In this document: one piece after another, positions 6,233-13,458 of the stretch
Numbering within the stretch: position 1 is the first letter of the stretch
Layout: each line of letters starts with the position of its first letter
Assembly: GCA_039815415.1 (NCBI GenBank)
Contig: JBCBZH010000066.1
Location: 1 to 17,067, forward strand
Direction: 5' to 3'
DNA: 17,067 bases
From: JBCBZH01 sp039815415
GTDB taxonomy: Bacteria > Bacteroidota > Rhodothermia > Rhodothermales > Rubricoccaceae
The notes under the pieces: generated by a model
Seen by the model: only the letters and a program-made list of their open reading frames with translations
The model's database searches: none
Told to the model about the DNA's origin: nothing
Program-made: the position numbers and the translations under genes

Positions 6233-8224
6233 ATGTCTGATCTGACCAACCCCCTCGACCCTTCTATTGACGCCGAGCTGGCGGGGGACGGTGCTCCCGA
6301 CCGCAGCAACTACGACGCGTCCAACATCCAGGTTCTCGAGGGCCTCGAGGCCGTTCGCAAGCGCCCCGCCATGTACATCGGCGACGTGGGGGTTCGGGGC
6401 TTGCACCACCTCGTCTACGAGGTCGTGGACAACTCCATTGACGAGGCCCTGGCGGGCTACTGCGACGAGATTGCGGTCATCATCCACGAGGACAACTCGA
6501 TTTCAGTGAGCGACAACGGTCGCGGCATCCCTGTGGAGATGCACCCGAAAGAGGGCAAGCCCGCCGTGGAGGTGGTGATGACAGTGCTGCACGCGGGCGG
6601 CAAGTTCGACAAGGACACGTACAAGGTCTCGGGTGGTCTCCACGGCGTCGGCGTGAGCTGTGTGAACGCACTCAGCGCGCCCCTGGAGGTCACCGTTCGG
6701 CGCGATGGCAAGGTCCATCAGATGGCCTTCGAGTACGGCAAGACCACACAAGAATTGACGATCGTCCGTGAGATGGAGCCGGACGAGACCACGGGCACCA
6801 CGGTCCACTTCAAGCCGGACCGAGGCATTTTCCTCGACACCGTCTACCGCTTCGACACACTCGCGGCGCGGATGCGCGAGCTGAGCTACCTCAACAAGGG
6901 CATCACCATCACGCTAGAAGACCGGCGGGAGGAGGACGAGGAACTGCGTGCCGAGACGTACCACTCGGAAGGCGGCCTGAGCGAGTTCGTGGCCTACCTC
7001 GATGAGACGCGCGAGGCCTTGTTCGAGGACGCGATTCACATCGAGGACGAGAGCGGCGACGTGCCCGTCGAGCTGGCGATGCGCTACAACACGGGCTACC
7101 AGGAGAACGTGCTCTCGTTCGTCAACAACATCAACACGCACGAGGGTGGCACCCACGTCTCCGGCTTCCGCCGAGCGCTCACACGCACGCTCAAGCACTA
7201 CGCAGATGCCAACGATCTCCTCAAGAAGGCGAAAGTCGAGCTGTCAGGTGACGATTTCCGCGAAGGCATGACAGCGGTTCTGAGCGTGAAAGTGGCGGAG
7301 CCCCAGTTCGAGGGTCAGACCAAGACCAAGCTGGGCAATGGCGAGGTGCAGGGCGCGGTCGAGAGCCTCGTCGGGCAGCGCCTCAAGGAGTGGCTGGACG
7401 ACCACCCCAAGGAGGCCAAGACCATCGTTCAGAAAGTGATCCTGAGTGCCCAGGCACGAACGGCGGCGCGGCGCGCCCGCGAGCTGGTACAGCGCAAGAG
7501 TGCGTTCGGTGGCGGTGGCCTCCCGGGCAAGCTGGCCGACTGCGCGAGCAAGGACCCCTCGGAGTCCGAGCTGTACCTCGTGGAGGGCGACTCGGCGGGC
7601 GGCTCGGCGAAGCAGGCGCGCGACCGTCACTTCCAGGCCATCCTGCCGCTCCGAGGCAAGATTCTGAACGTTGAGAAGGCGCGGCTGGACAAGATCCTCG
7701 ACAACGAGGAGATCAAGAACATGGTCACGGCCCTGGGCGTCGCGCTCGGGTCCGGCCTCGACGAGTTCGACGCCGAGAAGCTGCGCTACCACAAAATCGT
7801 CCTCATGACGGACGCCGACGTGGACGGCGCGCACATCCGCACGCTGCTGCTCACGTTCATCTATCGCTACCTCCGGCCGCTGCTGGAAGCGGGATACATC
7901 TACATCGCGCTCCCGCCGCTCTACAGAGCCAAGAAGGGCACGAAGGAGGTCTACTGCTGGACCGACGACGAGCTGGCGAAGGCCATCGACGAGTTGGGCG
8001 GCGAGAAAGGGGTGGGGGTGCAGCGCTACAAGGGCCTCGGCGAGATGAACCCTGAGCAGCTCTGGTCCACCACCATGGACCCGGACAAGCGGATGCTCCA
8101 GATCGTCACCATCGACGACGCGGCGGCGGCCGACAAGACGTTCTCGACGCTCATGGGCGATGCCGTAGAGCCCCGGCGCAAGTTCATCGAGCGCAACGCC
8201 AAGTACGCGACCATCGACACCTAA
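6233..8224 (+). CDS. gyrB: DNA gyrase subunit B
   Basis: 663 residues from the ATG at 6233; the in-frame TTG one codon earlier is unlikely. GyrB is the ATPase and metal-binding half of gyrase, which introduces negative supercoils with GyrA. Seen: GHKL ATPase motifs with EVVDNSIDEA (from 63), VSDNGRGIPV, the KFDKDTYKVSGGLHGVG lid and loop, the transducer segment NNINTHEGGTHVSGFRRALT, then the TOPRIM domain with EGDSAGGSAKQARDR (from 451), PLRGKILNVEKA and DADVDGAHIRTLL (from 527), and the C-terminal YKGLGEMNPEQLWSTTMDP. Length and the C-terminal EPRRKFIERNAKYA fit GyrB of this lineage rather than ParE. It stands alone, with an AT-rich upstream gap and a stem-loop built from two word copies just after its stop. 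Confidence 0.97.
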   Translation: MSDLTNPLDPSIDAELAGDGAPDRSNYDASNIQVLEGLEAVRKRPAMYIGDVGVRGLHHLVYEVVDNSIDEALAGYCDEIAVIIHEDNSISVSDNGRGIPVEMHPKEGKPAVEVVMTVLHAGGKFDKDTYKVSGGLHGVGVSCVNALSAPLEVTVRRDGKVHQMAFEYGKTTQELTIVREMEPDETTGTTVHFKPDRGIFLDTVYRFDTLAARMRELSYLNKGITITLEDRREEDEELRAETYHSEGGLSEFVAYLDETREALFEDAIHIEDESGDVPVELAMRYNTGYQENVLSFVNNINTHEGGTHVSGFRRALTRTLKHYADANDLLKKAKVELSGDDFREGMTAVLSVKVAEPQFEGQTKTKLGNGEVQGAVESLVGQRLKEWLDDHPKEAKTIVQKVILSAQARTAARRARELVQRKSAFGGGGLPGKLADCASKDPSESELYLVEGDSAGGSAKQARDRHFQAILPLRGKILNVEKARLDKILDNEEIKNMVTALGVALGSGLDEFDAEKLRYHKIVLMTDADVDGAHIRTLLLTFIYRYLRPLLEAGYIYIALPPLYRAKKGTKEVYCWTDDELAKAIDELGGEKGVGVQRYKGLGEMNPEQLWSTTMDPDKRMLQIVTIDDAAAADKTFSTLMGDAVEPRRKFIERNAKYATIDT

Positions 8225-8228
8225 GCGA

Positions 8229-8254
8229 CGGGCTGGCGAAGGCCCGCCAGCTCG
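8229..8254 (+). terminator. Stem-loop after gyrB built from an inverted pair of the window-wide word
   Basis: CGGGCTGGCG (8229-8238) and CGCCAGCTCG (8245-8254) pair over 10 positions with one G-T wobble, around the 6-base loop AAGGCC, starting 5 bases after the gyrB TAA. The position suits transcription termination, but no T tract follows. The arms are the two common versions of the word (CGCCAGCYCG). Confidence 0.45.
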
Positions 8255-8263
8255 AGACCTCCC

Positions 8264-8809
8264 ATGTCTGCGACAGCCTCCAAATCAGCGATTCGACCGT
8301 CGAGTCGGTCTGGATCCGACTCCGCGGATTTATCCACGACGTGGGAGGAGGTCTGTGCACGCCCGGAGCTTCAAGACCTCCCGTACAAGATTGAACAGGA
8401 CCGGTACGGTCGCATCCTTATGAGTCCAGCCCCAGCGCGCCACAGTGTACTCCAGCGCCGATTCATCGGGATTCTGGAGGAGGCGCTTGGAGGCATCGCG
8501 CTTCCAGAGTGCCCGGTCAGCACACCGGAAGGGACGAAAGTGGCCGACGTGGGCTGGATGGAGGAGGCGTTTATGAAGGTGCACCAGAATGCCACCACCT
8601 TTTCGGTGGCCCCGGCGATCTGCGTTGAGATCATGTCGAAGTCGAACACGCAGGCTGAGATCGAAGAGAAGGCGATGCTCTACCTCGCCAAGGGAGCCCA
8701 AGAGGTGTGGGTGCATGAGCGTACAGGAACGCTCCGCTGGTTCGGCCACGAGGGCGAGCGGGCCGCTAGCGCGATGGTGCCCGGTGTGCCAGCTCGCGTT
8801 GAGCTGTAG
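8264..8809 (+). CDS. Uma2 family (DUF820) putative restriction-endonuclease-fold protein
   Basis: 181 residues. Uma2/DUF820 proteins have a PD-(D/E)XK nuclease-like fold; they are numerous in cyanobacteria and scattered elsewhere, and their biological role is unclear. Seen: PYKIEQDRYGRILMSPAPARHS (40-61), the STPEGTKVADVGWM strand carrying the putative catalytic Asp95, PAICVEIMSKSNTQAEIEEKAMLYLAKGAQEVWV (118-150) with Glu122 and Lys136. The first 25 residues are Ser-rich and unconserved, so the start could lie a little later. No Shine-Dalgarno sequence precedes the ATG. It follows gyrB by 39 bases but is separated from it by the stem-loop. No modification gene or toxin partner is beside it. 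Confidence 0.85.
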   Translation: MSATASKSAIRPSSRSGSDSADLSTTWEEVCARPELQDLPYKIEQDRYGRILMSPAPARHSVLQRRFIGILEEALGGIALPECPVSTPEGTKVADVGWMEEAFMKVHQNATTFSVAPAICVEIMSKSNTQAEIEEKAMLYLAKGAQEVWVHERTGTLRWFGHEGERAASAMVPGVPARVEL

Positions 8810-8856
8810 GCGCAGAGTGTCTCGCCAGCCCGACGGTGCGCCGTAGGTTGATTCCC

Positions 8857-9843
8857 ATGCGTCCAGATCTCTCCATCGTCGTTCCGGTCTACAACGAGGC
8901 CGAGAGCCTCCCTCAGCTCGCCGACGAGATTCGTGCGGCGATGGAGGTCGCCGAGCTGACGTTCGAGGTCTGGTTCGTGGACGACGGCTCGACGGATACC
9001 TCGTGGACGGTGATCGACAGCCTCCACCGGGCCGACGGACGGTTCGCGGGTCTCGAATTTCGACGCAACTATGGAAAAAGCGCCGCGCTGGCGGCCGGGT
9101 TTGCCCAGGCGCGAGGCCGGTTCGTCGCCACGCTGGATGCGGACCTTCAGGATGATCCCGCCGAGTTGCCTGAGATGGTGCAGCGGCTGGAGGCAGGGGC
9201 CGACCTCGTGAGTGGCTGGAAGCGCAAGCGCAACGACCCGTGGGAGAAGCGCCTCCCGTCGAAGTTCTTCAACCGCGTCACGCGCTGGATCTCAGGCATC
9301 AAGCTGCACGACTTCAACAGCGGCATCAAGGCGTACCGGCGTGAGGTGGTTAAGGCCGTCCGGGTCTATGGCGAGATGCATCGCTACATCCCGCTCCTTG
9401 CCAAGTGGGAGGGCTACCGGAACATCGAAGAGCAGGTGGTCAACCACCGGAAGCGGGTCCACGGCGAGACCAAGTTTGGCTTCGAGCGTTACCTGCGCGG
9501 CTTCCTCGACCTCATCACGGTTGTCTTTCTGACCCGGTTCGCTCGGCGCCCGATGCTGTTCTTTGGATCGGTCGGCACCATCGGCTTTCTGGCTGGGTTC
9601 ATTGCGCTGGCGTACCTGACCGTCGTGAAGCTGGTTTTCGGGCAGCCCATCGGGGGGCGGCCGATGCTGTTCCTGGGCGTGCTTCTGATCCTTCTTGGCG
9701 CGCAGTCGTTCCTAACTGGGCTGGTGGGCGAGATGGTCGTACGGCCCGAGATGGAAGACGTGTCCCGCTATGATGTGCGGGGCACGCTGGAACCTGTCGC
9801 CAGCTCGAGGCCCGAGCGCCAGCCCGAGGCAAGCGCGGCGTAG
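8857..9843 (+). CDS. GT2 glycosyltransferase with two C-terminal membrane helices (polyprenyl-phosphate sugar transferase type)
   Basis: 328 residues. Related to dolichol-phosphate mannosyltransferase, ArnC and GtrB-like enzymes that transfer a sugar from a nucleotide donor to a lipid-phosphate carrier at the inner membrane. Seen: VPVYNEAESL (9-18), VDDGSTD (41-47), the metal-binding DADLQDDP (94-101), the acceptor-site region HDFNSGIKAYRR, and HRKRVHGETKFGFERY typical of this group. Two hydrophobic segments follow (about 228-260 and 268-295). The ATG at 8857 is preferred over a GTG at 8836. The 3' end encodes an Arg/Pro/Glu-rich tail made of two tandem word copies. Substrate is unknown; it could supply a lipid-linked sugar for surface glycans or decorate O-antigen. 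Confidence 0.92.
   Translation: MRPDLSIVVPVYNEAESLPQLADEIRAAMEVAELTFEVWFVDDGSTDTSWTVIDSLHRADGRFAGLEFRRNYGKSAALAAGFAQARGRFVATLDADLQDDPAELPEMVQRLEAGADLVSGWKRKRNDPWEKRLPSKFFNRVTRWISGIKLHDFNSGIKAYRREVVKAVRVYGEMHRYIPLLAKWEGYRNIEEQVVNHRKRVHGETKFGFERYLRGFLDLITVVFLTRFARRPMLFFGSVGTIGFLAGFIALAYLTVVKLVFGQPIGGRPMLFLGVLLILLGAQSFLTGLVGEMVVRPEMEDVSRYDVRGTLEPVASSRPERQPEASAA
9798..9835 (+). repeat. Tandem pair of the window-wide word, 19-base period
   Basis: CGCCAGCTCGAGGC begins at 9798 and CGCCAGCCCGAGGC begins at 9817, exactly 19 bases later, inside the last codons of the GT2 gene. This is the only head-to-tail tandem arrangement of the word I found. Confidence 0.7.
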
Positions 9844-9856
9844 ACGAATTCCGGCA

Positions 9857-10180
9857 ATGGCCTATCGCCTCCGCTTCTTCTTCGACCCGGGCTCTGGGGT
9901 CTGTTTCTGGAGCGATAGCGACGAGGCCTACGAGCGATTCGGGGACTATCCGGTGCTTCTGGAAGACCTTCCACTCACTCCACGAACACGCGCCGATGGG
10001 AATGCGCTGATCGAACGCTTCGACACCTCATTGGATTGGGAGTGCCCTCCGGATCCGTCGCCGTGGACGAAGGAGGAGGCGCGCTCGTTTCGGCGTGATG
10101 CGCTTGCTTGGTTCGACCGCGTGCGCGAGGAACTTGACAGTGACTACGATCTCGTTAACACGCTGAGAGGATCGGCGTGA
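9857..10180 (+). CDS. conserved hypothetical small protein
   Basis: 107 residues beginning MAYRLRFFFDPGSGVCFWS. The opening FFFDxGSGVCxWS, followed by ERFGDYPVLLEDLPLTPRTR, FDTSLDWECPPDPSPWTKEE and a final helical segment, resembles short uncharacterised proteins I recall from Actinobacteria and Proteobacteria, which often occur alone. No signal peptide or membrane helix. Acidic overall. The ATG at 9857 follows the GT2 stop by 13 bases; the upstream extension of the frame lies inside that gene and is rejected. Its scattered, solitary distribution could fit an immunity-type or accessory protein, but that is conjecture. Confidence 0.68.
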   Translation: MAYRLRFFFDPGSGVCFWSDSDEAYERFGDYPVLLEDLPLTPRTRADGNALIERFDTSLDWECPPDPSPWTKEEARSFRRDALAWFDRVREELDSDYDLVNTLRGSA

Positions 10181-10216
10181 CGCCATCGGCTCGGCGCTGC
10201 AAGGGGCCTTTACATA

Positions 10217-10248
10217 CGGTAGGGACGGGGTTCATCATGTTCCTACCG
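10217..10248. terminator. Candidate terminator between convergent genes
   Basis: CGGTAGG (10217-10223) pairs perfectly with CCTACCG (10242-10248) around an 18-base loop, in the 93-base gap between the convergent hypothetical gene and the outer-membrane protein gene. Position suits a bidirectional terminator; the long loop and absent T tract keep confidence low. Confidence 0.35.
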
Positions 10249-10273
10249 CACTCTGGTCGATCGGGCGATGGAC

Positions 10274-11443
10274 CTACCGACCGATCACCAGCGACAGCGT
10301 GGTCCGGGTCGCTGCCTCGGGCGTTCCGGACCAGATCGTCGTGCGCCCGAGGCGAAGGTCGAGCTGGCGAAGGTCATCCAGCGGCCCCCGCGCTGTGCCG
10401 GACGAGAGGAGCTTGAACAGACCTGCCGTGCTTACCTCCACGCTGCGTGTCTGTGCGTCGGTGTAGCCCCAGCCGTCGAAGCGGCCACGCGAGAGCGTGA
10501 GCGTCTCCGCCAGCTCGAGGCGGGCGCCCCGGCGGCCTGTGGTGCGTTCGCCGCCGGTGCCGAGCAGCGCATCGGCAGGGGAGAGGGAGCCGACGAGCCA
10601 GTCGTACGAGGTGCCTTCGGCATCCTGGTTGACCAGCGAATGGTCGGCCTGGGCCGCCACCTCCAGCTCGGCGACGCGGAGCGGGGTGGAGCTCAGCGCG
10701 ATGTCGAGCCCGCCGACAGCGCTCCATCCGAGCGTGCCAGTGCGGGGGAGGGACTGCTTCTCGTAGCCGTGGTAGCGGACGGTGCCGCTCATGTGGGAGA
10801 GGGTATAGCCTGCCGTTACGTCGAGGGCGGGCTGGAGGCCCGAGACCGTGGGAAGGTTCGCCAGATCGGCGATGTCCGCTGAGGCCGCGAGGCCAAGATC
10901 CATCGTCACGCCGCGGAGGCTGGCAACCTCGAAGCGCTCGCCAGTCCAGCGAGGCGCATCTGTGGTGGTCACGTAGCGGGCTGTGCCACCAAGCGCCATG
11001 CGCACCGAGCCCTGTGTAGCCGCACCCACGCTGAGGGCACGGTACCGATCGGTCGGGTCGTAGGCTGTTCCGTCAGAGAGCGTCCGTGCATCCGTGCTCT
11101 GGGTGCCCTGCGAAATGGCAACGCCCACATCCAGCCGCCCCATGTCCAGGCCCATCGATGCTGCGCTAACCCCCACATTCTGCTCACCAAACCACTGGGC
11201 GGATGGCGTTGCCGCAGTCGCCTGGCGGGCCGAGCTGGCGCTCAGGCCAAGCAGGGCTGGGTTTTGGAGGGCCGCCCGCGGATCGTTCGTGCTCCGGCCC
11301 ACCGTGGCGCCGCCGAGGGTAGGGACTGCAGGAATCTCGAGTACTGGGAGTGCGGTGAAGACCGGCTCCTGCGCGCTCGCGGGGAGGGCGATCAGAAGCA
11401 GCGAGAGAGCGAGCAGCGTGAGGATGAGAACAGAGTCGCGCAT
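10274..11443 (-). CDS. predicted outer-membrane beta-barrel protein (PorV/UPF0164-like)
   Basis: 389 residues from the ATG at 11443, where a classical signal peptide begins (MRDSVLILTLLALSLLLIAL then PASA|QEP, cleavage near 24). Longer starts add an unlike, Pro/Arg-rich leader and are rejected. Seen after the signal: VGRSTNDPRAALQNPALLGLS (49-68), a motif typical of FadL/PorV/PorQ-type and UPF0164 barrels, followed by alternating hydrophobic and polar strands of 8-10 residues ending in Gly-, Thr- and Ser-rich turns to the C-terminus (TTLSLVIGR). This suggests an outer-membrane barrel of roughly 12-14 strands. It is single, divergently transcribed from the GT4 gene with 125 bases between starts. 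A specific role (PorV-like helper of type IX secretion, or a porin) is not resolved. Confidence 0.7.
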   Translation of the reverse strand: MRDSVLILTLLALSLLLIALPASAQEPVFTALPVLEIPAVPTLGGATVGRSTNDPRAALQNPALLGLSASSARQATAATPSAQWFGEQNVGVSAASMGLDMGRLDVGVAISQGTQSTDARTLSDGTAYDPTDRYRALSVGAATQGSVRMALGGTARYVTTTDAPRWTGERFEVASLRGVTMDLGLAASADIADLANLPTVSGLQPALDVTAGYTLSHMSGTVRYHGYEKQSLPRTGTLGWSAVGGLDIALSSTPLRVAELEVAAQADHSLVNQDAEGTSYDWLVGSLSPADALLGTGGERTTGRRGARLELAETLTLSRGRFDGWGYTDAQTRSVEVSTAGLFKLLSSGTARGPLDDLRQLDLRLGRTTIWSGTPEAATRTTLSLVIGR

Positions 11444-11568
11444 CAGTGCGGGTGGTAGCGTACCGAGCCTCAGGGACAGCCCCGGACCGTTGGGGCAGGC
11501 GCGGTGAACCCTCGGCTGAATTGTAACGCGGAGTGGACCGCCGCGCAGCCCGTCTCCATCTTTCGGGC

Positions 11569-12729
11569 ATGGAGCGTCCACCTGTCTCACCTCGTCGCAT
11601 CTCGCTCATCGGCCCGTTCTGGCCGTACCGGGGCGGCATCGCCCATTTCCTGGTGGCGATGGCGCGCGGGCTGGCGAAACGGGGCCACGCGATTCGCACC
11701 GTGACCTTCCGGCGGCAATACCCCGAAACCCTGTTTCCGGGCAAGACGCAGCTCGATGAGGGGCCGGAGCCAACCGACGTGCCACGTGCCCCTCGCCAGC
11801 TCGACACGTTGAATCCGCTGACGTGGGTGCGGACTGCCCGGGCCATCTGGAATGAGGGTGTGGACGTGGTTGTGTTCAAGTACTGGATGTCGTTCTTCGC
11901 TCCTGCCTTCGGGACGCTCGCGCGGTGGGTGCGCCGCCGGGGCGTGACCGTTCTGTGCGTGGTGGACAACGCAATTCCGCACGAGCGCCGCCCCGGCGAC
12001 ATTCAGATGGGCCGCTATGTGCTCGGCGCCTGCGACGGGCTGGTGGTGATGAGCGAGAAGGTGCAGCGCGACGTGGAGCGTCTGGGCATCACGGCCCCGG
12101 TCCGCTACGTCGCGCATCCGGTCTACGATGGCTTCGGCGATCCGATCGACAAGGCTGAGGCACGCGAGGCGCTGGGCCTAGACCCGGAGAAGCCACTGTT
12201 CTTGTTCTTCGGCTTCATCCGTCGCTACAAGGGCCTGCACGTGCTGCTGGATGCGATGCCGTCGGTCGTGGATCGCCAGCCCGATGCCCGGCTCGTGGTT
12301 GCCGGAGAGTTCTACGCCGACGAAGACGAGATCCGCGCGCAGGCCGTGCCGCTCGGCGATGCCGTCCGCCTCGACACCGACTATATCCCGGACGACCGCG
12401 TTGCGCTGTATTTCTCTGCTGCCGATGCCGTGGTGCAGCCCTATGTGACAGCTACCCAGAGCGGCGTCGCCCAGATCGCGTTTCATTTTGGCCGGCCTGT
12501 CATTACCACAGACGTGGGCGGGCTGGCGGAGATCGTGCCCGACGGCGAGGCCGGGTTGGTGGTGCCCCCTGAGGCTCCGGCCGAGCTGGCGAACGCGATG
12601 GTGCGGTTCATCGAGGAAGACCTGGGCGACGCGCTGGCGGAGGGCGTGCAGCGCGAGCGGGTCAAGTACTCGTGGGACCGCCTGTTCGAGGCCATGGAGG
12701 ATCTCATCGAGGAGACTGGCGCGTCATGA
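11569..12729 (+). CDS. GT4 family glycosyltransferase
   Basis: 386 residues from the ATG at 11569; a GTG at 11533 would add 12 residues unlike the family. A retaining GT-B fold enzyme that transfers a sugar from a nucleotide donor. N-terminal acceptor domain: ISLIGPFWPYRGGIAHF (11-27) with the Gly-rich loop, FKYWMSFFAP (103-112), and DNAIPHERRPGD (133-144). C-terminal donor domain: FLFFGFIRRYKGLHVLLDAM (211-230), DYIPDDRVALYFSAADAVVQPY (271-292) and TQSGVAQIAFHFGRPVITTDVGGLAEIV (296-323), which holds the usual E-x7-E-like donor site in variant form. Its stop overlaps the first ATG of the hddC-like gene, so it is probably a transferase of the same heptose or glycan pathway. Confidence 0.92.
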   Translation: MERPPVSPRRISLIGPFWPYRGGIAHFLVAMARGLAKRGHAIRTVTFRRQYPETLFPGKTQLDEGPEPTDVPRAPRQLDTLNPLTWVRTARAIWNEGVDVVVFKYWMSFFAPAFGTLARWVRRRGVTVLCVVDNAIPHERRPGDIQMGRYVLGACDGLVVMSEKVQRDVERLGITAPVRYVAHPVYDGFGDPIDKAEAREALGLDPEKPLFLFFGFIRRYKGLHVLLDAMPSVVDRQPDARLVVAGEFYADEDEIRAQAVPLGDAVRLDTDYIPDDRVALYFSAADAVVQPYVTATQSGVAQIAFHFGRPVITTDVGGLAEIVPDGEAGLVVPPEAPAELANAMVRFIEEDLGDALAEGVQRERVKYSWDRLFEAMEDLIEETGAS

Positions 12730-13433
12730 TGTCTCCTGCCATTGTGCTCGCGGGCGGGCTGGGGACACGCCTTCGCTCCGTCGTCGCTGACCGACCCAAG
12801 GTGCTCGCTCCGGTCGCGGGCGAGCCGTTCCTGGTTCACCTCCTTCGCCAGCTCGAGCGCTCTGGCGTGCGCGAGATCATGCTGGCGACCGGACACGGCG
12901 GCGATCAGGTAGAGGCCTTTCTCGCCAGCTCGACGCAGGGAGACATGGTCGTTCGATGTGTCCGCGAGGAGGAACCGTTGGGGACAGGGGGCGCGCTGGC
13001 GTTCGCCATGCGCGAGGCCGGAATCGACCGCCCGTTCTTCGCTCTCAACGGCGACACGTTCTTCAGTGGAGACCTTCGCCAGCTCGAGGCCAGCATGGCG
13101 CCGGTGACGCTCGCGCTGTCGCGGGTGCCGGACGCCCAGCGCTTCGGGCGCGTCACGCTGGCGACGGGGGACGATCCCGTGCGGATCACAGGCTTCGAGG
13201 AGAAAGGCGCTGCTACCGGACCGGCGTGGATCAACGCGGGCGTTTACCGCATCGACCCCGGCGCGCTGGCGGACATCGAGCCGGACACGTTCGTGAGCCT
13301 CGAGCGGGACGTGATGCCTCAGCTGGTGGCGCGCGGCGAGCTGGCAGGGGTACGCTTCCCAGAGGCGTCCTTTCTGGACATCGGTACGCCTGAGGCCTAC
13401 GACCGCGCCGCCGACGTGCTGGCGACGTTGTAG
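12726..13433 (+). CDS. hddC: D-glycero-alpha-D-manno-heptose 1-phosphate guanylyltransferase (probable)
   Basis: 235 residues, usual for HddC, which joins GTP and D-glycero-alpha-D-manno-heptose 1-phosphate to make GDP-heptose. Seen: the nucleotidyltransferase signature VLAGGLGTRLRS (7-18) with PKVLAPVAG (24-32), REEEPLGTGGALAFA, the metal-binding LNGDTFF, WINAGVYRID, and the C-terminal FLDIGTPEAYDRA. Other sugar-1-phosphate nucleotidyltransferases share these, so the heptose assignment rests on hddA and gmhB downstream. Start is at two adjacent ATGs (12726 or 12729) overlapping the GT4 stop. The gene is packed with the window-wide word (12846, 12923, 13077), translated as RQLE twice and ASST once; another copy lies 13 bases after the stop. 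Confidence 0.8.
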   Translation: MMSPAIVLAGGLGTRLRSVVADRPKVLAPVAGEPFLVHLLRQLERSGVREIMLATGHGGDQVEAFLASSTQGDMVVRCVREEEPLGTGGALAFAMREAGIDRPFFALNGDTFFSGDLRQLEASMAPVTLALSRVPDAQRFGRVTLATGDDPVRITGFEEKGAATGPAWINAGVYRIDPGALADIEPDTFVSLERDVMPQLVARGELAGVRFPEASFLDIGTPEAYDRAADVLATL

Positions 13434-13452
13434 CCGACGATCCTCCGCCAGC
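13418..13452 (+). terminator. Inverted word pair around the hddC stop
   Basis: GCTGGCG (13418-13424) pairs with CGCCAGC (13446-13452) around a 21-base loop that includes the hddC TAG (13431-13433). It lies in the 25-base gap between convergent hddC and the ankyrin lipoprotein gene. A weak terminator candidate; the repeat identity of the arms is clearer than the function. Confidence 0.3.
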
Positions 13453-13458
13453 TCGATC

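Noticed and set aside
7244..7834. Minus-strand 196-codon frame inside gyrB
   Set aside because: Lies opposite the conserved TOPRIM region of gyrB; composition is that of a mirror frame.
8264..10180. Uma2, GT2 and the small hypothetical as a defence island
   Set aside because: No helicase, methylase, toxin or integrase accompanies them; Uma2 genes are often solitary.
10268..10882. Plus-strand 204-codon frame opposite the outer-membrane protein gene
   Set aside because: The minus strand has a signal peptide and barrel-like sequence with the NPALL motif; the plus frame lacks any feature.
11444..11568. Defined divergent promoter elements
   Set aside because: No convincing TTTG/TAnnTTTG pair was seen in either direction; only a weak GCCCC/GGGGC inverted repeat near 11477.
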